Positions 8,036-16,135 of a DNA stretch of 58,392 nt are shown here, one piece after another. The DNA lies in contig JAFSNR010000063.1 of NCBI GenBank assembly GCA_017443345.1, positions 1 to 58,392 of the forward strand, written 5' to 3'. The notes beneath the pieces were generated by a model that had not been told where the DNA came from, did no database searches, and worked only from the letters and a program-made list of their open reading frames with translations. Position 1 is the first letter of the stretch, and each line of letters begins with the position of its first letter. The position numbers and the translations under genes are program-made. Source of the DNA: Prevotella sp. Lineage in GTDB: Bacteria; Bacteroidota; Bacteroidia; Bacteroidales; Bacteroidaceae.

Positions 8036-9997
8036 ATGACTGAAGAAATCATCCGTACTGAATACGACCTGGCCTGTGGCGACCGCTACCGCCAGGAACC
8101 CAAAGGCGACTCATCGCCCACCATGCCCAAATGGGTGGAGTTTGAAAAACAACGTAAGGCAGAACGCCGTAAGGCCAAGCAACAGGAAAAGAAGGCTGCT
8201 GCCGCCGCCAGCGAGTCTGCCCCACAGCAGAACGTCGCTACCGTTGAGACCACTCCTGCTGATGTAACTCCACAAGTTGAAACGCCAGAAGAATTCTCAG
8301 CAGAAGAGGAGGCTTTCATCAAAGTGATGAACGAGCACTACGGGCCGAATCTGCCTCCACACACGAAGCACGACACGTTTCAGACTGAGACATCCCACTG
8401 GCTCTGTTACTTCAACGACAACGACCCGCAGAAAGCCATCAAGATGGCCTACCGTCTCGACTATGTGAAGAACTGGCATCCTCAACCGGGCGAAGTGGAG
8501 GATCTGTGCCAGTCTGCTGCCAAGAAGAAACTGCTGTCACGCTATCCAAAGGCCCTGAAAGAGCTGATGGACAAGGCTGGCATCAACTTGGAGAAGTCTG
8601 TGGCGGTTTCCAAGAATGCAGACCCCTTGGCAGTTCTACCCTTCGACCGCTGGTGTGACCAGATAGAGGAGTTCTTCGACGTGTACCCCTGTCTGCGTGA
8701 GGTCTGCGAACCTCATCCCCGTCGTCTGTGGCCTTTCCTGCTCTTTGCGTCTGCTGCGATGCTGGGCACTTGCATGGATTTGTGCTACTATTATTTCTAT
8801 GCCAACGAGGGTGAGCGTCAGCGCCTGAACTACATCATCTGGGGCGTAGGTGATCCCGCATCGGGCAAACATTGCCTACAGCGTATTTGCGACCTGCTGC
8901 TGGCACCTATCATAGCAGAAGGAGCCTTGGCGGACGAGAGTACCAACGGCTGGAAAGAGACCGATGCCGCAAAGGGGCAGAACAAAGACCACGACATTCG
9001 TCCTGCCATCTACAACCGCATGTTTGGATATCGAAGCAGTAATAGTGAATTTATCCGTTCGATGGCCAACTGTAAGGAGGAAGTGGATGGCGAAATCATG
9101 GGACGTCACATGGTGACCTGTTCCTCAGAAAAAGATGTGGAGATAGGCAAGGCTGGCAGCTGGATTAGCCGCTCCACAGCAGTATTGCTTTCATTTCATG
9201 GGGAATGGGATTCGCAACACTACTCCAACAAACAGAGCGTATCAGGTCGTTATCGCGTTTTTTGGAACCAAATTGAGACCTTTTGTCCCATAACGCTTCC
9301 GAAGCTCGTGAATGAAAGGAACGTAAATTCTGGCCTCGACACTCGTACCTGTACCATTCCAATGGGTCGTGACGATTTCAAAATCATGCCGCTTCGCCGC
9401 AAGGAGGATTCCAGAATCGATGCTTACAACGACACGCTGAAGCAGTGGGCCTACAAGCTTGACCAGCGTCGTGGTGAACTGCCTCTATGGCCATTAGTGG
9501 AGCACGTTCACGAGTGGCTCGACCAGCGTCGTGCCATTGCCGAGTTCAACGATGAAGATCGTGCGGATTGGTTACAACTCAAGAGAATCCCGTACCACAT
9601 GATCAATGTGAGCGCACCTTGGATAGACATGCGACATTGGCAAGAACGTGAATCTACTGGCACATATACCATCGATGCGACCGACCTTGCACTGGCAGAT
9701 TTAGTAGGTGACATTCAGTACCGAACACAACATTTCTGGTATTACGAACTGCATCGTCTCTACTACGACAATCAGTTAAAAGATGCCGCTCAGCAGCGTC
9801 GGCGCACCAATAAGTTCCAGGAGTGTTTCAGACTGCTGTCAGAGCAGTTCTCTACAGAACAGTTTGCCCAGACCTTCGGCTATGCCAATAATCGTGCTGC
9901 GCAGAAAACCTTACAACGTCTGGAGGCAGACAAAGCCATCAAGCGCACCATGCGTGGCCACTATAAGAAACTCGTTTCCGAACTTCCGACAATCTAA
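8036..9997 (+). CDS. DUF3987 (VirE C-terminal/primase-helicase-like) protein
   Basis: About 653 residues from the ATG at 8036. In-frame ATGs at 8006 and 8021 would overlap the upstream stop and remain possible. An Ala/Lys-rich linker comes first. A PriCT-like helical region follows (SHWLCYFNDNDPQKAIKMAYRLD), then the DUF3987 ATPase with Walker A GDPASGKH. The expected Ser/Thr after the lysine is His here, whereas the operon B protein has GDPASGKS. The C-terminus looks like a winged helix (FAQTFGYANNRAAQKTLQRLE), as expected for DNA binding. Family members are primase/helicase-like proteins of mobile elements. Tag A begins two bases after its stop. Confidence 0.85.
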   Translation: MTEEIIRTEYDLACGDRYRQEPKGDSSPTMPKWVEFEKQRKAERRKAKQQEKKAAAAASESAPQQNVATVETTPADVTPQVETPEEFSAEEEAFIKVMNEHYGPNLPPHTKHDTFQTETSHWLCYFNDNDPQKAIKMAYRLDYVKNWHPQPGEVEDLCQSAAKKKLLSRYPKALKELMDKAGINLEKSVAVSKNADPLAVLPFDRWCDQIEEFFDVYPCLREVCEPHPRRLWPFLLFASAAMLGTCMDLCYYYFYANEGERQRLNYIIWGVGDPASGKHCLQRICDLLLAPIIAEGALADESTNGWKETDAAKGQNKDHDIRPAIYNRMFGYRSSNSEFIRSMANCKEEVDGEIMGRHMVTCSSEKDVEIGKAGSWISRSTAVLLSFHGEWDSQHYSNKQSVSGRYRVFWNQIETFCPITLPKLVNERNVNSGLDTRTCTIPMGRDDFKIMPLRRKEDSRIDAYNDTLKQWAYKLDQRRGELPLWPLVEHVHEWLDQRRAIAEFNDEDRADWLQLKRIPYHMINVSAPWIDMRHWQERESTGTYTIDATDLALADLVGDIQYRTQHFWYYELHRLYYDNQLKDAAQQRRRTNKFQECFRLLSEQFSTEQFAQTFGYANNRAAQKTLQRLEADKAIKRTMRGHYKKLVSELPTI

Positions 9998-9999
9998 AT

Positions 10000-10028
10000 A
10001 CGGAAAGTAGGAAAGTAGGAAAGCGGAC
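10000..10028 (+). repeat. tag A, single inner copy
   Basis: cggaaagtaggaaagtagg, extended to aaagcggac, starts two bases after the DUF3987 stop. It matches the left arm of the 436-620 hairpin in the same orientation and, inverted, nearly all of the right arm. It forms the inner end of a direct-repeat pair flanking about 9.6 kb. Confidence 0.85.
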
Positions 10029-10036
10029 AAGAAGCG

Positions 10037-10062
10037 TCCTCATGTCATCAAAGGCATGAGGA
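10037..10062 (+). terminator. terminator of primase operon A
   Basis: Stem tcctcatg/catgagga followed by tgtttta. It directly follows tag A. Confidence 0.6.
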
Positions 10063-10100
10063 TGTTTTATTCCGTATGGAGTACAAAACATAGGCTCTTA

Positions 10101-10220
10101 CATCACCGAATCACCACCTCGAAGATAAACGAGTCATGTATCAAAAGCTATTAGAGCGCTGCGCCATGTGCGCAGGCGTTTTTATGACGCTTTTGAGGTT
10201 TGTGGTGAACCTTGGTGATG
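10101..10220. repeat. tag C inverted pair with an inner terminator-like hairpin
   Basis: The left arm catcaccgaatcaccacc (10101-10118) is mirrored by ggtttgtggtgaaccttggtgatg (10197-10220). The architecture matches the tag A and tag B pairs but the sequence is unrelated. Inside sits a strong stem, tgcgc/gcgca (about 10159-10175), followed by ttttt. No primase gene with a tag C end is in the window, so this may be the outer end of a lost element. The rest of 10063-10308 holds no gene. Confidence 0.6.
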
Positions 10221-10308
10221 CGTAGAAATTGTCTGCGCATTTTTCGTGTTATTAAATAACAAAGAATCATGAATAACGACCCAAAGGAAACAAATAACTA
10301 AAAAGATT

Positions 10309-10871
10309 ATGAAAAAGGTATTAAGTACATTGTTGTTTATGTTTGCGTGGCTTGCTTTACCCGCACAAGATATTACACTCAATGAGAATGGTGTATATGA
10401 GAAAAGACTGTAGTGATAGTTGAGAATACTTCAGCTGCAGTGTTGTATGGACGTGCAATGGAAGCTTTGAGTGATTGGACCGGTGCAGACGGTCGTTCGA
10501 AGGCGGGAATTGACTTTAGCGATAAAGATGCAGGAACAGTAATATACAAAGGGGACTATTATTTAGGGTTCAAAAAAACAATATTAGGTGCAGGATGGGA
10601 CCGATATGCAGATTTTACTCTGAAGGTTCGTTGTAAAGATGGTAAAGCACAAGTAACAGTTATAGTATCATCGATTTCTGGTATATATAATAAAAATGGT
10701 GTCAAGAAAACATATACAATTCGAGAGGTGGTTGATATTACCAAAAAATCTAAGGGTAAAAAGAAAGAGAGTAGAGAGGATTTTGTGTCAGACATAATTA
10801 CAACAGCCGATGCGATGGTTATTGCTATGACTGATAGATTAAAAGGTAATGGAGTCGATGATGACTTTTAA
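10309..10871 (+). pseudogene. DUF4468-like secreted protein, frameshifted
   Basis: An ATG at 10309 opens a signal peptide (MKKVLSTLLFMFAWLALPAQ), then DITLNENGVYEKRL and a stop at 10411. The other frame continues from EKTVVIVENTSAAVLYGRA to GVDDDF, giving a typical DUF4468 layout: signal peptide, YGRAMEALSDW helix, DAGTVIYKG strand and ITKKSKGKKKES loop. The break lies at a run of four A (10402-10405). Restoring one A joins the parts as YEKKTVVIVEN. Loss of one base, a sequencing error, or rare slippage could explain it. The family's role is unknown; it is usually exported. Confidence 0.7.
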
Positions 10872-10880
10872 GAATTAGCA

Positions 10881-10976
10881 AAAATCTGTGAGATCCCCAA
10901 GTAGGAGTTTGACGGTTGGTTGCATTGGATAAACGACGAAGACCACTCGCTGGATGAATTATACAGGAGCGAGTAA
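10881..10976 (+). pseudogene. remnant of an unidentified gene 3' end
   Basis: Reads KICEIPK, a TAG stop at 10902-10904, then EFDGWLHWINDEDHSLDELY up to a TAA. It is protein-like in composition, with no start and an internal stop. This is best explained as the tail of a deleted gene; the family is not recognised. Confidence 0.35.
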
Positions 10977-10997
10977 CTTAGTTTCATTATTTTTTCG

Positions 10998-11005
10998 TAC
11001 CTTTG
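10998..11005 (+). promoter_or_regulatory. -7 promoter box TACCTTTG
   Basis: Followed by gcagcactaa and an ATG at 11037. It drives the broken hypothetical gene below. Confidence 0.7.
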
Positions 11006-11036
11006 CAGCACTAAGTTGAATTAAATACAGAAGCCT

Positions 11037-11578
11037 ATGAATGCTGAAGAGAAGAACAATGAGATTGACATTAACGAGGTTGCTATCACGCTGGAGGTGG
11101 ATAGTGAGGTGATTGCCAAGGTTCGTAGTGGCGAGATTACGCACATCCTCATGGACATCAGCGAGGATAATCAGAACCTGGTTTTGGAGACAATCGAAGG
11201 AAATCTGATATAGATGGTGACAGCTGCATCTGGGAAGTAAGTTTCGAGGTGGTGCCTGTGCCAGCAGAGGCAAAGTCGTACTTGATGCGCTGGAACCCCT
11301 CTATCAGTTCCTTTACAGAGAAGGATTTCGAGGAATGTGTGGAGAATATGGTACACGGTATGTTCCGAATGAACTGGAGCATCCGCGAGTGGGAAGAGGC
11401 TCGACGGGGTGACCTGTTCTTTATGATGCGCACAGGCGACGACAAGGCAGGCATTGTATTCACCGGACAATTCATCTCTGATCCGTATCCTGGAGATGAC
11501 TGGGCAGAGGGACACTCTGGGGCGTTGCTACCTGAGGATATAGTTACAAAGTTGGATGAACTATGTGAGGGAGATTAG
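11037..11578 (+). pseudogene. broken conserved hypothetical protein
   Basis: Two reading frames follow one promoter. The first (11037-11213) encodes 58 residues, from MNAEEKNNEIDINEVAITLE to VLETIEGNLI. The second is open from DGDSCIWEVSFEVVPVPA (from about 11213) to DELCEGD, with a conserved-looking middle (MRWNPSISSFTEKDFEE, ARRGDLFFMMRTGDDKAG). The start is intact and the second frame has no start of its own, so a frameshift or internal deletion near 11205-11215 has fused the two ends. I recall longer single-frame relatives in Prevotella but could not check. Function unknown. Confidence 0.55.
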
Positions 11579-11749
11579 TATTCTGGGCAAAAACGAATAA
11601 TATTGAAATATTGATTATTGAATTATACGTCTTTTTCGTCTCACGTTCGCTAGGCAGCCAGTGTGTTCACCGTGCCTGGCATGCTGTGATGTGTTTGACA
11701 TTGACATGAAAAAATTGCTCTATTTCTTGTTTAATTGGAAAAATCTATT

Positions 11750-11757
11750 TATCTTTG
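11750..11757 (+). promoter_or_regulatory. -7 promoter box TATCTTTG
   Basis: Lies 36 nt before the ATG of the 48-residue gene. The gene-free stretch 11579-11749 shows nothing else recognisable. Confidence 0.7.
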
Positions 11758-11792
11758 CAGCCGATATATTCACCAACTAATTTTAAATCGGT

Positions 11793-11939
11793 ATGGAAAC
11801 AACTAAAAGAAAAAGAACCCGCGAGGAGGTAAGAGCCGCCGTCAGGGAGACCATTCGTCACAAGAAAGAGTGGATTGAAAAAACGAACAAGGAGTTTGAA
11901 ATGATCAGAAACGGAGAACTGACTCTGAAATACTCCTAA
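11793..11939 (+). CDS. small basic protein, 48 residues
   Basis: METTKRKRTREEVRAAVRET, then a helix with a charged face (HKKEWIEKTNKEFEMIRNG) and end LTLKYS. It has its own promoter and lies 23 nt before the DUF6169-like gene, an arrangement common for such pairs. Highly charged and helical, so possibly nucleic-acid or partner binding. No family recognised. Confidence 0.55.
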   Translation: METTKRKRTREEVRAAVRETIRHKKEWIEKTNKEFEMIRNGELTLKYS

Positions 11940-11962
11940 ACCTCACGAAAACCTTTCTTGCT

Positions 11963-12541
11963 ATGAACACACTCAGATTGGAAAACATCAATCTGAACTC
12001 ACCTTATTTGGTGGGTCATACAGAGGGCAACAAGTATTCCTTCTATTTTGATACAGACTTTGGGCTGAGATACACCATCAGTTTCATGCTCGAATACTCT
12101 TTCGTTCAGAGCGGAGCCTATCAGTTCTGCATCAACGTCGAAGGAGACGGTCGCTCTCCTGGAGACAAGAAACTCCGCCAGACTATTTTCACGATCATTG
12201 AGGAATTCTTTGCGGCCAACGGCAGTGAGGCCATGTTATACCTCTGTGAGACAGGTGACGAGAAAGAAGGTCTTCGCAACCGGCTTTTCATCCATTGGTT
12301 CAATATCTACGAGGCCGGCATCGCTGTGCCAGTTGGACAAGCACCGCAACGGCGCAGAGCCCAACGACGACCTCACGATGATGTGTATCAGAGTCAGAAC
12401 TTCTTAGTCGATCTCTTCGTCAGGCTCGTAGCCGCCCATCTCGCGGATGGCGTTCTTGAGCATCGTGTACTGCTGGTAGAGGTTGTTGACGGCCTCCTCG
12501 CCCTGGGTGTAGTCGTGCATGGGCGACTTGAGGAAGAATGA
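11963..12541 (+). CDS. DUF6169-like protein with an aberrant C-terminus
   Basis: Residues 1 to about 115 look like a genuine DUF6169-type protein: YSFYFDTDFGLRYTISFMLE, FTIIEEFFAANGSEAMLYLC and RNRLFIHWFNIYEAG. After that the frame turns into Arg-rich sequence (APQRRRAQRRPHDD) and runs antisense into ino1, which is not credible protein. In the +1 frame the same DNA reads LDKHRNGAEPNDDLTMMCIR and stops at 12407, resembling the end of a SpoIIE-type phosphatase. I infer a deletion joint near 12325-12335 between the accessory gene and a lost chromosomal gene. Functional status doubtful. Confidence 0.5.
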   Translation: MNTLRLENINLNSPYLVGHTEGNKYSFYFDTDFGLRYTISFMLEYSFVQSGAYQFCINVEGDGRSPGDKKLRQTIFTIIEEFFAANGSEAMLYLCETGDEKEGLRNRLFIHWFNIYEAGIAVPVGQAPQRRRAQRRPHDDVYQSQNFLVDLFVRLVAAHLADGVLEHRVLLVEVVDGLLALGVVVHGRLEEE

Positions 12542-13732
12542 GAGGAAGCGCTGGATGCCAAAGCGGCCAGCACGGGCGGCAAGATCGCTGAGCAGACAGA
12601 GGTCGAGACACAATGGTGCAGCAAGAATTGAGTCGCGGCAGAGGAAGTTGATCTTGATCTGCATGGGGTAGCCCATCCATCCAAAGATATCAATATTATC
12701 CCAACCCTCCTTGTTGTCGTTGCGTGGGGGATAATAGTTGATGCGAACCTTATGATAATACTGGGTGTCCTCATCGTTGCCATGACCATAGAGATCGGGC
12801 TGAACATCGGGCTTCAGAATAGTCTCGAGGGTAGAGAGTTTGCTGACCTCCTTGGTGCGGAAATTGGCGGGTTCATCGAGTACCAGTCCGTCGCGATTAC
12901 CCAGGATATTGGTTGAGAACCAGCCACTCAGACCTAGACAACGGGTGCCGATGATGGGGGCAAAACCTGACTTCACGAGCGTCTGACCAGTCTTGAAGTC
13001 CTTACCGGCGATAGGCATTTTTGTTTTTTCGGCCAACTGCCACATGGCGGGGATGTCGACAGTGGTGTTTGGTGCACCCATGATGAAAGGTGCGCCCTCG
13101 GTGAGTGCTGCGTAAGCATAGCACATAGATGGGGCGATATGCTCGCGATCGTCGGCCTTCATAGCGGCTTCGAGGTCGGCGAGCTGATAGTGAACCTGCT
13201 CGTTGATTGGCACGTAGATCTCGGTTGATGCTGCCCAGAGAACTACCACGCGAGAGCAACCCTTCTGGGCCTTGAAATCGCGAATGTCCTTACGCAGGGC
13301 CTCAACCATCTGCCAACGAGTGAGCCCCGTTTTTACGTTATCGCCACCGAGGCGCTTGGCGTAGTTCTTATCGAATGCGGCGGGCATGGGAACTATCTGC
13401 TCGAGTTCGTCTCGAACGGGATTGATATCCTTCTCTTTGAGCACCTCGGCATACATGGCTGCCTGATAGGCATTCTGAGGATAAACATCCCAACAACCGA
13501 AAACGATGTCGTTGAGACTGGCCAGAGGAACGATATCAGAATAATGCAGGTAACGGGCATCGGCACCGCGACCAACACGCATCTTATCGTACTGAGTCAT
13601 TGAACCAACGGGCTTGGCCAGGCCCTTGCGAGCCATGAGTACACCCGTCATAAATGTGGTAGAAACGGCTCCACAGCCTACTACTAAGATTCCCAATTTG
13701 CCCTGGGCGGGGGACACATTCGTCTGTTTCAT
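12404..13732 (-). CDS. ino1: myo-inositol-1(3)-phosphate synthase
   Basis: A 442-residue cytosolic NAD-dependent isomerase converting glucose 6-phosphate to inositol 3-phosphate (EC 5.5.1.4), the first step to inositol lipids in Bacteroidales. The N-terminal Rossmann loop GILVVGCGAVSTTFM is clear. So are the family's NTTVDIPAMWQLAEK, GKDFKTGQT and GWFSTNILGNRDG blocks in the catalytic domain, and the GWMGYPMQIKINFLCRDSIL region near the C-terminus. Length fits the short bacterial/archaeal form. A degenerate promoter (CACCTTTG on the minus strand at 13771-13778) lies upstream. The 3' end abuts the scarred DUF6169-like gene, which marks the edge between accessory and core DNA. Confidence 0.93.
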   Translation of the reverse strand: MKQTNVSPAQGKLGILVVGCGAVSTTFMTGVLMARKGLAKPVGSMTQYDKMRVGRGADARYLHYSDIVPLASLNDIVFGCWDVYPQNAYQAAMYAEVLKEKDINPVRDELEQIVPMPAAFDKNYAKRLGGDNVKTGLTRWQMVEALRKDIRDFKAQKGCSRVVVLWAASTEIYVPINEQVHYQLADLEAAMKADDREHIAPSMCYAYAALTEGAPFIMGAPNTTVDIPAMWQLAEKTKMPIAGKDFKTGQTLVKSGFAPIIGTRCLGLSGWFSTNILGNRDGLVLDEPANFRTKEVSKLSTLETILKPDVQPDLYGHGNDEDTQYYHKVRINYYPPRNDNKEGWDNIDIFGWMGYPMQIKINFLCRDSILAAPLCLDLCLLSDLAARAGRFGIQRFLSFFLKSPMHDYTQGEEAVNNLYQQYTMLKNAIREMGGYEPDEEID

Positions 13733-13898
13733 TTTTTGATTATGGTTGATGTTAATTCAGTTTCTGCCCACAAAGGTGCAAATAAAAATCGGAACAGACA
13801 AAGAAAACTGCAAAAAAACGCATAGTTTTATGGCTTTTTATAGATATATTGAAGAAAAATGCAGATTTCTTGCAAAAAGCAACATATCTAAATCAAGT

Positions 13899-13940
13899 GT
13901 TTGGTTATCTCGGAAAAAAGCACTACCTTTGCAGCCAAAA
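13899..13940 (+). promoter_or_regulatory. 42-bp promoter repeat, copy 1 (before the TonB receptor)
   Basis: gtttggttatctcgg, six A, gcactacctttgcagcc and four A; -7 box TACCTTTG at 13924-13931. It is identical over 42 bases to 16083-16124. Confidence 0.85.
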
Positions 13941-13969
13941 TGTGAAAACAGGGTAAAAAGATTGAATCA

Positions 13970-16075
13970 ATGAAAAGGATATTTTTCATCCTGACGCTGC
14001 TGTTTATTGGCATGGCAGCATCGGCTCAGGAGCAACATGCACACAAGCATCATTACAACCACGAGCATCCGCAGGACTCGACGGATGTATTCTATCGTCA
14101 CCTGAAACTGAACGAACTGGTGGTGACGGGCGTGACGGGCGATACCAAACTGAAGCACTCGACAGCCCCCATCTCGGTCGTGTCTGGCAAGGAACTACGC
14201 CAGACCCCCTCGACCAATATCATCGATGCCATTGCCCATCAGCCCGGTGTGTCGCAGATCACCACTGGCGCCGGCATCTCCAAGCCTATTATCCGCGGAC
14301 TGGGCTACAACCGCATTATCGTGATGAGCGAGGGCGTGCGCCAGGAAGGTCAGCAGTGGGGCGACGAGCACGGCATCGAAGTCGATCCGCAGAACGTGAA
14401 CTCCGTGGAGATCCTGAAAGGTCCTGCCTCACTCATGTATGGCAGCGATGCGATGGCTGGCGTACTGATCCTTCACAGCAGCCCCGTCCAGCCCGACGGT
14501 GAGATGAAGGCCACCGTATCGACAGAATATCAGACCAACAACGGCCTCTTCGACTACTCGCTGGACTTTGCCGGGAACAAGAAGGGCTTCGTCTGGGACG
14601 CCCGTTTCTCCGACAAGATGGCTCATGCCTATAAAAACAAGTACGACGGCTATGTGCCAGGCTCGCAATTCAAGGAGCGCGCTGCGAGGCTGATGCTGGG
14701 ACTGAACAAGCGCTGGGGCTACTCCCACCTGCTATGGTCGTGCTTCCATCAGACACCCAGCATCGTCGAAGGTGAGCGCGACGAAGTGACGGGTGAACTG
14801 GTTCGTGGTGAGGGATTCACGGATCATGGTTATGGAAAGACGTTGCCCTTCCAGCAGATCAAGCACTACAAAGCAGTATGGGACAACTCGCTGAACCTCG
14901 AGAAAGGCTGGCTGAAGGCTGTCATCGGCTATCAGCAGAACCAGCGTCAGGAGTTCGAGGACAATGCCGACGAGTACGAGCTCTTCTTCAAGCTCCACAC
15001 CGTGACTTATGACCTGCGCTATCTGTCGCAGGAGTTCGACGGCTGGAAGATGGCGGGCGGTGTCAACGGCATGTGGCAGCAGTCGCTGAATCTGGGTGAG
15101 GAGGCGCTGATACCTGAATACAAGCTGTTCGACATCGGCGCCTACGCGACGGTCAGCAAGTCGCTCGATCAAGTAACTCTGAACGGCGGCTTGCGCTACG
15201 ACCATCGGCATCTGGACTTCAACTCGAGGAATTTCAGCGGTGTGACGGGTAGCATCGGTGCTGTATGGAATGCCAATGACCATCTGAACCTGCGCCTGAA
15301 CCTGGCTCGCGGCTTCCGTGCACCGAACATGAGCGAACTGGGCAGCAACGGCATTCACGAGGGAACGCTGCACTACGAGATTGGTAATCCGAATCTGAAA
15401 TCGGAATACAGCTGGCAGGCCGACCTGGGCCTCGACTTCACGTCGCAATATGTCTCTGCACAGGTAGCCCTCTTTGCCAACCGCATCGAGAACTATATCT
15501 TTGCCAAGCGTATAGACAAGGTGATAGAGGAGGGATTCCGCACTTACGAATACACGCAGGGCGATGCCCGTTTGCTGGGCTTTGAGGCTGGTGTCGATTT
15601 CCATCCCATCCACAGCATCCACTTCCAGAATACGTTCTCATTTGTCGACGCCCAGCAGTTGCACGCCGATGACGATGCCAAGTATCTGCCCATGACGCCG
15701 GCTCCACGCTGGAATTCGGAACTGAAGTATGAATTCACCCACCATGGCCACAAAGCCCTGAACAATGCCTACATGGCCTTAGGACTGGAATGCAACCTGG
15801 CTCAGAACCATTATTACAAGGTGGATGACACCGAGACCCGCACACCAGGCTACACGCTGCTCAGTCTGTCGGCAGGTACCGACCTGAATATCCATAAGAG
15901 AAAGGTGGCCGAGGTGAGCATTACGGCAGAGAACCTGCTGAATACGGCCTATCAGAACCACCTGAGCCGACTGAAGTACTGCGACATCAACAACGCGACA
16001 GGTCGTCAGGGCGTCTATAACATGGGGCGCAACATCGTCTTCAAAGTAATAGTGCCCATATCTTTCTCCTTTTAA
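13970..16075 (+). CDS. TonB-dependent outer-membrane receptor, probable metal uptake
   Basis: A 701-residue protein with signal peptide MKRIFFILTLLFIGMAASAQ. Directly after cleavage comes a His-rich stretch (EQHAHKHHYNHEHPQD), as in zinc or other metal receptors of the ZnuD type. The plug domain includes LNELVVTGVTGD (a TonB-box-like start), TPSTNIIDAIAHQPGV and VEILKGPASLMYGSDAMAG. The barrel carries NLRLNLARGFRAPNMSELG and ends VIVPISFSF, with the aromatic last residue usual for outer-membrane barrels. No SusD partner is adjacent, which argues against a glycan receptor. The gene is bracketed by two identical 42-bp promoter copies. The metal is inferred. Confidence 0.88.
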   Translation: MKRIFFILTLLFIGMAASAQEQHAHKHHYNHEHPQDSTDVFYRHLKLNELVVTGVTGDTKLKHSTAPISVVSGKELRQTPSTNIIDAIAHQPGVSQITTGAGISKPIIRGLGYNRIIVMSEGVRQEGQQWGDEHGIEVDPQNVNSVEILKGPASLMYGSDAMAGVLILHSSPVQPDGEMKATVSTEYQTNNGLFDYSLDFAGNKKGFVWDARFSDKMAHAYKNKYDGYVPGSQFKERAARLMLGLNKRWGYSHLLWSCFHQTPSIVEGERDEVTGELVRGEGFTDHGYGKTLPFQQIKHYKAVWDNSLNLEKGWLKAVIGYQQNQRQEFEDNADEYELFFKLHTVTYDLRYLSQEFDGWKMAGGVNGMWQQSLNLGEEALIPEYKLFDIGAYATVSKSLDQVTLNGGLRYDHRHLDFNSRNFSGVTGSIGAVWNANDHLNLRLNLARGFRAPNMSELGSNGIHEGTLHYEIGNPNLKSEYSWQADLGLDFTSQYVSAQVALFANRIENYIFAKRIDKVIEEGFRTYEYTQGDARLLGFEAGVDFHPIHSIHFQNTFSFVDAQQLHADDDAKYLPMTPAPRWNSELKYEFTHHGHKALNNAYMALGLECNLAQNHYYKVDDTETRTPGYTLLSLSAGTDLNIHKRKVAEVSITAENLLNTAYQNHLSRLKYCDINNATGRQGVYNMGRNIVFKVIVPISFSF

Positions 16076-16082
16076 CGGGAAA

Positions 16083-16124
16083 GTTTGGTTATCTCGGAAA
16101 AAAGCACTACCTTTGCAGCCAAAA
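16083..16124 (+). promoter_or_regulatory. 42-bp promoter repeat, copy 2 (before purN)
   Basis: Identical to 13899-13940; -7 box TACCTTTG at 16108-16115, 20 nt before the purN start. It begins just after the TonB receptor stop. Confidence 0.85.
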
Positions 16125-16135
16125 CAACGGATAGA

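Noticed and set aside
14732-15622. 296-codon minus-strand open frame inside the TonB receptor gene
   Set aside because: Shadow of a strongly coding plus-strand gene; no promoter, no recognisable protein.
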